Below are positions 48,001-57,100 of a DNA stretch of 64,000 nt, piece after piece (position 1 is the first letter of the stretch; each line of letters opens with the position of its first letter). Made by a program: the position numbers and the translations under genes. The notes under the pieces were generated by a model. The model did no database searches, was not told the DNA's origin, and was given only the letters and a program-made list of their open reading frames with translations. The DNA comes from CmP2 sp052084925 (GTDB lineage Bacteria; Actinomycetota; Actinomycetes; Actinomycetales; Micrococcaceae): assembly GCA_052084925.1 (NCBI GenBank), contig JBQDEV010000007.1, forward strand, positions 62,001-126,000, given 5' to 3'.

Positions 48001-49881
48001 ATGACCATGACCGAACCACAGAACCGCACCGGGGAACGCGACGATTCCGCAGCGGGGGAGGTCGTCTCCCGCCTGAACCGGCTGCTGCGCAGTATCGACG
48101 ACGCACCGCTGTGGAGTAGCCAGAGCGCCGATACGGCCCCGGGCTGGCTGGATCTGGCCCATGAGGCCGCCTATGCCGACGATCAGCCCCGGGCCCGCCG
48201 CGCCGTGGCCGCCGGTCTGAACGCTCCGGGCAGCGAGCGCCCCGAACACCGCCTGGCCCTGTATCGCACCCTGGCCACCGTCTTAGCCGCCTCCGGGGAA
48301 GACCCCAGCGAGGCGATCCGTGAGCGCGCTGCCGTGCTGCGCGAGGTGGGCCAGCCCCATCAGGCGGAGTTAGAGGTGCAGCTGGGCTCGATGCTACTGC
48401 GCGAGCCCGAGTCCTTCGATGCCTCCGTGCTGGCCGGGGTGGTGGATCAGGAACGGGAGGCCGATCCGCGTGACACCGTGTTGGTGGACACCCTGGTGGC
48501 CCTGTCGGTGGCCCGGGTGGAGGAGCAGCGCGCCGACGACGCCGTCGAGCTGCTGCGCGAGGCGCTGCGCGCCCTAGACACCCGGGTGGCGGCGGACGCC
48601 GTCGTCTCCTCCGGGCAGCGCACCTCGGTGACCATGTTCTTAGCCCACGTGTTGCTGATGCATCGCGACGGCGACGCCGCGGCCGCCACCGCCACCGAAC
48701 TGCTGGAGTCTGGGTGCAACCGGGCCGTGCGTGCCGCGATGTGGATGGTGCGCGCCGTGGTGGCCCAGCAGTCGGGTCAGTGGGATGACGCCGCCGAGTA
48801 CGCGCTGCGCTCCTGCGAGCTCTACGCCCGGCTCGGGGTGCGCCCCGGGGCGGCCTCGTCCGCCGGGTTACTGGCTACGGTCAGCCAGAATGCGGGGCTG
48901 GCGGAACAGTCGGTGCTGGCATGGCGGCTGGCCATGCAGCAGGCCGAACAGGGCGAGATCACCGAGTCGGTGGCGCTCGGGCTGGCGCTGGGGCACCAGT
49001 TGCTGGAGATCGAGGATTACCGGGAGGCCGAGGAGGTACTCACCGGACTGGTGCGCCGGGCGGAGACCATGGACGACTCAGTAGCCTTGGGCCGCGCCCT
49101 GGTCGATCTCGGGCACGCACTGCGCCATCAGGGCCGCGCCGCGGAGACCTTGGAGCAGTGGGACCGCGCCGCCGCCCTGTTCACCGAGCTGGACTTTCTG
49201 GAGGAGGCCGCCCGCGTACATCTGGCCACCGGAGCCCTGCTCTCCCGCGAGCAGCGCCAGGACGAGGCGGTGGCCCGGCTGACCAGTGCGGTGGAGATCG
49301 CCCGCCAGCTGGAGCGGACCGAGGCCGGGGTGCTGCCGCAGGCCCTACACGCCCTGGGGCATGTGCTCTCCGAGCGTGGGGACGCCGACGGCGTGCGACT
49401 GCTGGACGAGGCTATTGAGCTGGCGAAATCGGCCGCCGCCGACTGGCACCACGCCGACTACACCGACACCCGGGCGCGGGCGCTGTGGGCGCTGCACGAC
49501 GGCCCTGCGGCGGTGTCCACCGCACTGACGGCGGCCGATCTGTATGCGGCGTCGAACGATCGCACGGCCGCCCAGCAGGCGGAGCTGTTCGCCGCGCATG
49601 TGCTACTGGAGCAGGGCAAGGCCTATGAGGCCAGCTCGCTGTTCCGGCTGCTGGCGGAGGATACCTCCACCGCCGCCTCGGTGCGGATGGCCGCCTGGCT
49701 GGGTCTTGCCCAGGCGTTGGAGCTGACCGACGACGAACCGGGGGCGGCCGAAGCCAAACAACGGGCCGATGAGATCGCCGGGGAGCTCTCCGACGACGAA
49801 GAGTCAGACGGGTCAGACGGCGACGACGGCGCAACCAGCACCGGCCGTTCAGACGACACCGACGGCTCAGACGAGACCTAA
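48001..49881 (+). CDS. Tetratricopeptide repeat protein
   Basis: About 626 residues, almost all helical, Ala/Leu/Glu-rich, with recognisable TPR units in the second half (for example RALVDLGHALRHQGRAAETL then AARVHLATGALLSREQRQDE). The last 40 residues are Asp/Ser/Gly-rich. TPR proteins assemble complexes; partner unknown. Starts at GTG 47998, ATG 48001 and ATG 48007 are all possible; TAGACT lies at 47992-47997, so the message is probably leaderless. Confidence 0.8.
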   Translation: MTMTEPQNRTGERDDSAAGEVVSRLNRLLRSIDDAPLWSSQSADTAPGWLDLAHEAAYADDQPRARRAVAAGLNAPGSERPEHRLALYRTLATVLAASGEDPSEAIRERAAVLREVGQPHQAELEVQLGSMLLREPESFDASVLAGVVDQEREADPRDTVLVDTLVALSVARVEEQRADDAVELLREALRALDTRVAADAVVSSGQRTSVTMFLAHVLLMHRDGDAAAATATELLESGCNRAVRAAMWMVRAVVAQQSGQWDDAAEYALRSCELYARLGVRPGAASSAGLLATVSQNAGLAEQSVLAWRLAMQQAEQGEITESVALGLALGHQLLEIEDYREAEEVLTGLVRRAETMDDSVALGRALVDLGHALRHQGRAAETLEQWDRAAALFTELDFLEEAARVHLATGALLSREQRQDEAVARLTSAVEIARQLERTEAGVLPQALHALGHVLSERGDADGVRLLDEAIELAKSAAADWHHADYTDTRARALWALHDGPAAVSTALTAADLYAASNDRTAAQQAELFAAHVLLEQGKAYEASSLFRLLAEDTSTAASVRMAAWLGLAQALELTDDEPGAAEAKQRADEIAGELSDDEESDGSDGDDGATSTGRSDDTDGSDET

Positions 49882-51116
49882 CGAATCGAGCGGACGCCGG
49901 CCAGGTCCTCGGCGATCCGGAGTCGCTGCAGGCCCAGGTCACGGTGGTGGTGTCGAGCTTGGTCGGCCTGGGCGGTGCCGTGCAGCACCGGTCCCGTTGG
50001 CATCAGCGTGAGCACGACAGCCGCCGTGCGCAGCGCGAGATCCGTGCTGTCCCTTCCCCCGACGATCGAGGCGGCCAGCCGGTCATGCAGCCCGCGCAGC
50101 ACCGGGGCCGCCCCGCGGTAGCGCCGGTCCACGGTGGGCAGCACGGCGAGGTGGCCCAGCAGGCAGGCGACGTCGTCGATGCGCTGGCCGGGGCCCAGCC
50201 CGTCCACATCCAGAACACCGGTGATCCGAGGCCCCTCGAACAGCAGGTGCGCCTCATAGAGGTCACCGTGCACGGGCACCACCGCCGCGGGCGCCTCGTG
50301 CTCGAGCCCCGCGTCGACCCGGTCCAGCACCACACCCCACCGATGCCGGTGATCGGGCAGCAGCTGCTGCAGCCGCGGCGCAAAGTCGACAGCCCGTGCG
50401 GCCCAGCCGGGGCGGGGCGGCAACTCCAGCGCCGCTTCCGGAAGCCGGTCCAGCACCTGCAGAATCTCCTCGGCGTCCTCGGGCCGGGCCCGCCCCCGCA
50501 GCAGCCGGGTGGCCAGCGACCGACCGGTCAGCCCGCCCAGCGGCAGAACCCCGAGCACGGGCGGCTCCAGCAGCGCCGCCACCGGCACCCCGGCCTCGGC
50601 GAGGATCCGGTGGCGAGTCACAGTGGGCTCGGCGAGGTCCTCGGGCAGGACCTTGAGGTAGATGCTGCGGGCCGGGGTCGACGTCGTGGCACCGAGGTCG
50701 GCGCGCAGCACGGCCCGCCGCAGCGGCCGGTAGCTGATCATCCGCAGCGCGAGCACCGGGGCGCCGCCGGTGAGACTGCGCAGGTGCTCTGGGTCGACGG
50801 CGCGGGCGAGGCCGGGCAGGCGCGGGTCATGCGGGTGCAGCCACAGCGACCAGCCCTGACCGTTCAGGGTGTCCGTGGCGGCCGCGGTGCCGGGGGCAAG
50901 TACGGCGGTGGTGAGTCCGAGGTGTCGCTCGGTTTCGGCCCCGCGGCCGGTGTGTACGTGGGCCTCGATCAGCAGCGTGGTCTCGGTGCCGGTCTGCTCG
51001 GCTTCGCGCAGGCTCCAGCGGTTCAGGGTGTGGCCGAGGCGTCCGAGCAGACGTCTCAGCAGGGTGTCGAGATCTCCGGCGTGCAGCCCGGGATCAGATG
51101 GCTCGACGGCGTTCAA
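49878..51116 (-). CDS. Aminoglycoside phosphotransferase-like (APH fold) protein
   Basis: About 412 residues. The C-terminal lobe carries the APH catalytic pattern: VVPVHGDLYEAHLLFEG (HGDxxxxN-like, with His where Asn is usual) and ITGVLDVDGLGPGQRIDDVA in place of the IDWxxxxxGDPxxD motif. The metal-binding residues are thus only partly conserved. No ATG lies near the expected N-terminus; TTG 51116, with AAGG close before it, is the likeliest start, inside the end of the preceding gene. Probably a small-molecule kinase of unknown substrate rather than a proven resistance enzyme. Confidence 0.75.
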   Translation of the reverse strand: MNAVEPSDPGLHAGDLDTLLRRLLGRLGHTLNRWSLREAEQTGTETTLLIEAHVHTGRGAETERHLGLTTAVLAPGTAAATDTLNGQGWSLWLHPHDPRLPGLARAVDPEHLRSLTGGAPVLALRMISYRPLRRAVLRADLGATTSTPARSIYLKVLPEDLAEPTVTRHRILAEAGVPVAALLEPPVLGVLPLGGLTGRSLATRLLRGRARPEDAEEILQVLDRLPEAALELPPRPGWAARAVDFAPRLQQLLPDHRHRWGVVLDRVDAGLEHEAPAAVVPVHGDLYEAHLLFEGPRITGVLDVDGLGPGQRIDDVACLLGHLAVLPTVDRRYRGAAPVLRGLHDRLAASIVGGRDSTDLALRTAAVVLTLMPTGPVLHGTAQADQARHHHRDLGLQRLRIAEDLAGVRSIR

Positions 51117-52068
51117 GCACCTTGTCCAGGTCGAGGCGGCGGTTCGCGCGTGCCGTAAGCTGGGCCTGGTATTCGGCGGAAACACCGTCCTTGAGCTGCA
51201 CGGACGACGACGCCGTCGGCTCGGCCTCCGGGGCCAGCGGCTCCGGCTGCGGGCGGGTGACCTCGTCGGCCTCCAGGTACATCGGGCGGGGCACTCGGGC
51301 CACGGCCGGTCGCTTGTCGTCGGACGTCACATCGGACTGACCGGACTCGGCGATCTCCGCGCTCGCTGCGTTCTCGGCGGGTTCGGCTGTAGCGCTCGGC
51401 TCGTCCGCGCGATGCTCGGCGGCGGTCTCGGGCTGGTGGTCGAACAGGGAGGTCTCGCGCTCCGCCTCGGTGCCTGCAGACACAGACGCCGGCGCGGAGG
51501 TGCGCACCGGGCGGCTGGGGCTGGTGGCCTCCGCGAAGGCTTCCTCCACGCGGGCGGCCCGGCGGCGACGCACATCGCGCACGGCCAGGGTGCGCAGCGT
51601 GGCCAACGAGCCGACGCCCACCAGCAGCGCGACGCCCGCCACGGTCACGGTGGCGGCGCCAAAAGCAGACGCGATCCCGGTCACCAGGAAGGTGGCCAGG
51701 GCGAGCACCGCCACGAGGAAGACGGCGGTGCGGCCCCAGCGCATGCGGAAGGCGGGGGCGTCCGGGGACGCGGTACGGTGCGGGGTGCTCGGTGCCATGG
51801 TGCTCCTCCGGGTGCTGCGCGGGGTGGACGGTGCAGGACGACGGTGCAGGGTCTCGGCACGACGCTGCCGGGCCGCAGTCCACTGGCGACGACGGTGAAC
51901 CACCCGATCGCGCAGGCTCGGCGCAATCTGCAGTTCCTGTCGCGAGACCAGCAGCATCCAGATCATCACCGCGACCAGCACCAGCATGGCGGTCGGGACG
52001 CGGACGTCCGGAAGTGCGCCGAGCGCCGAAGCGAGCGACTCTTCCAGCTCCTGAATACGATGGTCCAC
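51094..52068 (-). CDS. Two-pass membrane protein of unknown function
   Basis: 324 residues: helix one near residues 25-42 (VPTAMLVLVAVMIWMLLVSR), a basic linker, two close hydrophobic segments near 112-155, and a long acidic, disordered C-terminal half ending in a basic helix (RANRRLDLDKVLERRRAI). Such proteins are common next to cell-envelope or molybdenum-cofactor genes in Micrococcales but unassigned. It overlaps the APH-like gene. Confidence 0.7.
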   Translation of the reverse strand: MDHRIQELEESLASALGALPDVRVPTAMLVLVAVMIWMLLVSRQELQIAPSLRDRVVHRRRQWTAARQRRAETLHRRPAPSTPRSTRRSTMAPSTPHRTASPDAPAFRMRWGRTAVFLVAVLALATFLVTGIASAFGAATVTVAGVALLVGVGSLATLRTLAVRDVRRRRAARVEEAFAEATSPSRPVRTSAPASVSAGTEAERETSLFDHQPETAAEHRADEPSATAEPAENAASAEIAESGQSDVTSDDKRPAVARVPRPMYLEADEVTRPQPEPLAPEAEPTASSSVQLKDGVSAEYQAQLTARANRRLDLDKVLERRRAI

Positions 52069-52163
52069 GCCTCAACGGTACTCACACTGAATCACACCGT
52101 TGTGATTCGCCGGGGTGTGTCGTGCAGTTCGCCCCAGAAATCGGTGCATTTCCGCCGGATTCC

Positions 52164-52808
52164 TCAGTGCCCGAGGTGGCGTAGCAGTCCCTGCGCCGGG
52201 ACCTCCTCGCGGGTGAGCGCGTAGGCATCGTGATCTTCCCAGGCGCCGTTGATGTGCAGGTAGTTTCGCCGCACTCCCTCGTGCCGGAATCCGAGCTTGT
52301 CGACCACCCGGTGGCTGGGGGCGTTGCGGGGCACGATGTTGATTTCGATCCGGTGCAGTCCGGCCCGGGTGAACAGGAAGTCCACCGCCATCGCCACCGC
52401 CTGTGGCATCAGCCCGCGTCCGGCCACGTCCCGGTCGATCCAGTAGCCGATGCTGGCCGATTGCGCCGCCCCGCGGGCCACATGGGAAACCACCAGCTGG
52501 CCGATGATCCGGGGAGAGGAACCCACGGGGGCTTCGTCGTCGCGCAGGCACAGCAGCCACGGGTAGCCTCCCCCGCGCTCGGCATCGCGATTCAGGGTGC
52601 GCACCATCGCCCGGAAGGAATGCGGGGCACTGGAGGGGTCCGGGGTGGTCGCATCCCACGGGGTCAGCCAGTCCGCATTGCGCCGGCGCACCGCCTCCCA
52701 TTCGGCTCGGTCGCGGGCGCGGAAGGGACGCAGCACCAGATTCCCGTGCTCCACCGTGACGGGCCAGGCCCCGGGCAGGTGATCGAAGGGTCCCTCGTGG
52801 CGGCTCAT
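52164..52808 (-). CDS. RimJ-type GNAT N-acetyltransferase
   Basis: 214 residues from ATG 52808. NLVLRPFRARDRAEWEAVRR opens the domain, ASIGYWIDRDVAGRGLMPQA is the acetyl-CoA loop, and HRIEINIVPRNAPSHRVVDK then KLGFRHEGVRRNYLHINGAW complete the RimJ/RimL pattern. Ribosomal-protein alanine N-acetylation is the known role of the closest characterised family. TATGCT lies 7 bases before the chosen start; ATG 52820 is an alternative. It diverges from the cyclo-ligase gene. Confidence 0.88.
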   Translation of the reverse strand: MSRHEGPFDHLPGAWPVTVEHGNLVLRPFRARDRAEWEAVRRRNADWLTPWDATTPDPSSAPHSFRAMVRTLNRDAERGGGYPWLLCLRDDEAPVGSSPRIIGQLVVSHVARGAAQSASIGYWIDRDVAGRGLMPQAVAMAVDFLFTRAGLHRIEINIVPRNAPSHRVVDKLGFRHEGVRRNYLHINGAWEDHDAYALTREEVPAQGLLRHLGH

Positions 52809-52869
52809 ATACTCGAGCATAGCCACCCAGACCCGTCCCAACAGCTCCAGCAGTTCGAAAGAGGCCCCC

Positions 52870-53532
52870 ATGACGGATTCCGCCGCCGCGGACGCGAAAG
52901 AGCAGTTCCGCCAGGACTATCGACGACGCCGCCGCCAGCTGCCCGCTCCCGAACGCGCCGCCCAGTCCGCGGCGCTGACCCGCGGCGCTCTGGAGTTGCT
53001 GGCCGGGCTGCGGGCCCGCGCCGAGCAGGGTGGGGCGGAGCCGGGGGCGCGCTGGCACGGCCGGGTGGCCTCGGTGATGAGCTACGGCGCCGAACCTGAC
53101 ACCACCGGGTTGCACGAGCGCCTCGACGCCGAGGGTGTGGAGGTCTCTGTGCCGGTGAGTCTGCCGGAACGGCAGTTGGGCTGGGTGCGCTGGTTCCCCG
53201 GGGTGGCGATGCAGCGCTCGGCGGTGGCGCCCATCGACGAGCCGGTCGGCCCGCGCGCCGGGGTGGAGGTGATGACGCACGTCGACGTCGTTTTCGTTCC
53301 CGCCCAGGCGGTCGACGCCGCCGGGTATCGGATGGGTCAGGGCGGCGGGTACTACGACCGGTTCTTGGCTGAGCTGGACCAGCTTGGCACGAGCGGGCAC
53401 CGTCCGATGACGGTGGCGGTGGTGTACGAGCACGAATTCGTGGCTCAGGTGCCGCGCGATGCGCTGGATCGTCCCACGGACGCGGTGCTCACCCCGGAAG
53501 GATTACACTGGAGTGTCCGAACGGAGCACTGA
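52870..53532 (+). CDS. 5-formyltetrahydrofolate cyclo-ligase
   Basis: 220 residues. KEQFRQDYRRRRRQLPAPER supplies the N-terminal basic ATP-binding helix, VDVVFVPAQAVDAAGYRMGQ and GQGGGYYDRFLAEL give the conserved substrate and phosphate loop. The enzyme converts 5-formyl-THF plus ATP to 5,10-methenyl-THF in folate metabolism. It starts 61 bases from the divergent acetyltransferase and precedes the FmdB gene, an order common in Actinobacteria. Confidence 0.92.
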   Translation: MTDSAAADAKEQFRQDYRRRRRQLPAPERAAQSAALTRGALELLAGLRARAEQGGAEPGARWHGRVASVMSYGAEPDTTGLHERLDAEGVEVSVPVSLPERQLGWVRWFPGVAMQRSAVAPIDEPVGPRAGVEVMTHVDVVFVPAQAVDAAGYRMGQGGGYYDRFLAELDQLGTSGHRPMTVAVVYEHEFVAQVPRDALDRPTDAVLTPEGLHWSVRTEH

Positions 53533-53555
53533 GGAGATCTCGAGGAGCCATCGCT

Positions 53556-53864
53556 GTGCCAACCTATGCCTACGCCTGCAAAGACTGCGGTCACGCTTTC
53601 GACGCCGTGCAGTCCTTCACCGATGACGCGCTGACCACCTGCCCGAACTGCGAGGGCACCTTGCGCAAGAAGTTCGGTGCCGTGGGGGTCAGCTTCAAGG
53701 GCTCCGGGTTCTACCGCACCGATTCCCGCTCTGGCGGTTCGTCCAGCTCCTCGAGCGCGTCCTCGACATCCTCGTCGAGTGCAACGTCCGGTTCGTCGTC
53801 CTCGGGCTCGTCGTCGGCATCTTCCACGACGTCGAAGAGCACCGCGAAGGCTTCCGCCAGCTAG
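53556..53864 (+). CDS. FmdB-family zinc ribbon protein
   Basis: 102 residues. MPTYAYACKDCGHAFDAVQS and LTTCPNCEGTLRKKFG give the two Cys pairs of the FmdB/CxxC_CxxC zinc ribbon (residues 8-36), followed by SFKGSGFYRTDSRSG. The last 40 residues are nearly all Ser, Ala, Thr and Gly. A regulatory role is assumed for the family without firm proof. GTG start at 53556 after GAGGAG. Confidence 0.9.
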   Translation: MPTYAYACKDCGHAFDAVQSFTDDALTTCPNCEGTLRKKFGAVGVSFKGSGFYRTDSRSGGSSSSSSASSTSSSSATSGSSSSGSSSASSTTSKSTAKASAS

Positions 53865-53866
53865 GG

Positions 53867-54103
53867 TCAGCTCCAGTGCGGGGGCCGCTGCTCTAGCAAC
53901 CAACGGTCGCGCTCGCTCAGCGCCGGGGGCTTGTCACGCTCCCCGGTGTTCTCCGTGGCTCGACCCTCAGCTCCGCCTTGCCCGTCACCGGGCTTGGGTT
54001 CCAGCGCCAGTTCCAGCCGCGGCTCGGTCGCATCGGCCCCGGCCGGACCGGTCCCGGGGGCGTCCACGCGACGCGAGCGCCGCGGTCGGGGCCCATCCGT
54101 CAT
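53867..54103 (-). CDS. Small hypothetical protein
   Basis: 78 residues, hydrophilic, with a conserved-looking end LSERDRWLLEQRPPHWS found in many small actinobacterial proteins of unknown role. Its ATG overlaps the stop of the large helicase-like gene (ATGA), which supports that it is real and co-translated. No domain recognised. Confidence 0.65.
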   Translation of the reverse strand: MTDGPRPRRSRRVDAPGTGPAGADATEPRLELALEPKPGDGQGGAEGRATENTGERDKPPALSERDRWLLEQRPPHWS

Positions 54104-57100
54104 CGGTGGGACGCTCCCCCGCCGGTTTCCTCAGCCCCGTCACCCTGGTTTGAGGGCAGGCCGACGAATCCGGCGATCTCGTCGGTCACGCCCAGCGGGT
54201 TCGAGAACACGTCGATGGTCCACAGCGGCTGATGCCGCCAGCCCAACCGTTCCAGCGCGGAGGGGCGCAGCCGGGAGCGCTCGCGCACGCTCATCGCCCG
54301 GCCTCGCTCGGACCCATCCGAGGACAGCGCCACGGGGGCGGCGTAGTCGTCGGTCTCGGCCCCGTCCCACTGCGGCAGTCCGCGCGGGTTCCAGGTGGCC
54401 AGGTCGATCATTCCGGCGCAGTCCACCGCGGTGGTGGCGCCGCGCTGGTCCAGCAGCTGGGCGATGTCATGAATCAGCGGATCCGCCGACGCGCCGGCCT
54501 CAGACTCAGCACCGGTGCGCTGCTGCACGGTGTCGTCGTCGTTCAGGAACATCGCGAGCATCTCGCGCAGATGATAGGACGCACCTTGCAGGCGCTTCGG
54601 GTCCAGCTCATCCGGGTGGATGCAAGTCAGGATCCGCAGGCTGGACCGGGCCCGGGTGAGCGCGGTGGCGTAGTGCTGGTGGCTGTGCTGTTCCGAGAGC
54701 GGCCCGAAGTGGTGCACCACCGATTCTTGGGCGCCCCGGCCGTAGCCCAGGGTGAAGATAATGGCGTCGCGCACCACACCGTGGGCGCGCTCCATGGGGG
54801 CGACGACGAAGGGTTCCCCGCCGTTGTCGGCGTCGGCGGCAAAATACGGCATGGCCCACTTGTTGTCGGGCAGGTTCATCCGGATTGCCTCGGCCACGCG
54901 GCGGGCGTGGGTGGCGGTCGCGGTGATCACGGCCAGCGAGGTGGTCGGGTGGTTCTTCAGGTGTTCGAAGACCAGATCCACGGTGCGGTTGACCTCGGCG
55001 GTGGTGGATTCCATGCCGTCATCGCGCCAGGACACCGCGCCCTGGGGCACATGCTCGACCATGACCGAGTCGTTGCCGATCCCGGTGAATTCACCGGCGG
55101 TGGGTAGCCGATCCAGCTCGCCGTAGAGCTGTCGTCCCAGCAGCCGGGTGAGCCGCTGGGAAACCCCGCGATGCTGGTAGCGCAGCGGCACCTGGGGCAG
55201 CACCCGCGACAGGGCGGCGTGCGCGGATTCGGCGTCGCTGGGGGTGCGGCGGGTGGCGGCGGAGTCGACCGCGACCTGGAAGGGCTGTGGGCGCCCGGAG
55301 ACGGCGTCGCCGAACGCGACCGTCTGAGAAGCGCGGGCGATGGGGCCCAGCGCGGAGGCCACGGCCAGGGTCTCGGCGTCGAGCAGTAGCACGGCGTCGA
55401 AGCGCAGTCCGGCCGGCATCTCGGCCAGGGCCAGCGGGGAGGTGGTCCAGATCGGCACCAGCGGCTGCAGCAGGGCCGTGTCGAGCTCGGCCAGGTCGGC
55501 CACTTCCGGGGCCCCGCCCTTGAGCAGGTTGCGCAGCTGATCAGCAGCACCGGGATGCGAGGCGGTGGCGGCGTCGAAGCGGGTGGCCAGCAGGTGGCGC
55601 AGCCGGGCGGGGCCGGCGGCCAGGTGCGCGGCGTCGGCGAGCCGGAATTCGGCGTCGATGCGGCGTAGCTCGGCTCCGTCCATCATGGCCAGGTGGTCGT
55701 CCCCGGAGATCATGGCTTCCAGGGCGGACTGCCACCAGGCCACCTCGAGTTCGGCGCGCACCTGGGGTGCGGTGATCTCGCGGTCCTGGAAGTCGGCCAG
55801 CAGCTCGGTCAGGCCCTGCTCGCGCAGCTGATCCAGCACCAGGGTGCGCTCCGGCAGGGTCTGCAGGGTGTCCTGATCGGCGACCAGCCGGTCCAGGACC
55901 TCGGCCAGTTCAGCGACGGGCAGGTTCTCCAGGCGCTTCGCCTCGGACGAGGGGGTCGCCAGCACCTGCTGGAGACGTTCGAGGTTCTCCACCAGCGCGT
56001 TGCCCTCCGCTGCCAGGGATTCCAGGCCGGAGGGGATCACCGGGTGTCGCTGGGAGGTGGCCCACTGCCGCCAGACGGTCAGCTGCGACTGCACCTTCAC
56101 GAGAGCGGTGTGCAGGTCGTCAACGTGCATGCCGGGGCGCACGTATTCCTTGGCCACTCGGCGCAGCCGCGATCGGGTCATCGCCGACATCTCCACCCCG
56201 TGCTCGCGACGCCAGGCGTTGGAGGCGGTGGCGGCGATTAGGTCGGTGACGGGGCGATCGAAGATGTCCGGGGTGAAATGGTCCAGGGAGGCGCGCACCT
56301 GCTGCAGCAGCTCGATCTGCTCGGACCAGGCGGTCACGGTGTCACCGCTGCGCAGTTGCGACTGGGCGGCGGCCTGCTGGATCTTCACTCGCACCACGGG
56401 CAACGCCTGGGCGAGGCGCTCGGCCAGCGTATAGGCTTCTTCGGCCTCCTGGACGTTGCGCAGCCGTGCCCCGTACCAGGGGGAATCCACAGCCTGCCGG
56501 GAGAAGGCGCCCAGTTCGGCGGCGCGGTGCAACTGATCGGCGACGGCGTCGCGGTTCACGGTCGCATCCAGCACGGAGCGCTTCAGCCGCACCGTGGTGG
56601 CCGGGGCCGGGTCCAGGGCGGTGAGCTGAGCCAGCTCGCGCATCGCTTCGAAGGGCGAGCAGTTCCACCGGGTGCGGACCTGGTGCAGGCTCGCACTGTG
56701 GTCGGCCAGCCGATGGCGCCGGTCCTGCACGGTGGACTGAACGCGCTTGACCGCCGGCTCGCTGGCACGTTCGCCGCGCAGCAGGGCGTGGATGAGCTGC
56801 TCGCGCAGCTGGGTGGGCGTGGTGGCGGAGGAAACGTTCAGCGCCAGGGTGGCCAGGTCGAGCCGGTCCAGGCGACGGCGCACATCGGCGAGGGTGGCGG
56901 TGCGCTCGGCAACCATGAGCACCCGCTGACCCGCGGCGGCCAGCCCCGCAGCCGCTGCGACCGCGGTCTGGGTCTCACCGGTGCCGGGAGGGGCGGAGAC
57001 CACCAGGGAACGACCGGCCAGGATGTGATCCACCGCCGTCTGCTGCGAGGGGTCCAGGTCCAGCACGAGCAGTTCCTCGGCCGGGTCCCGTTCATCCACC

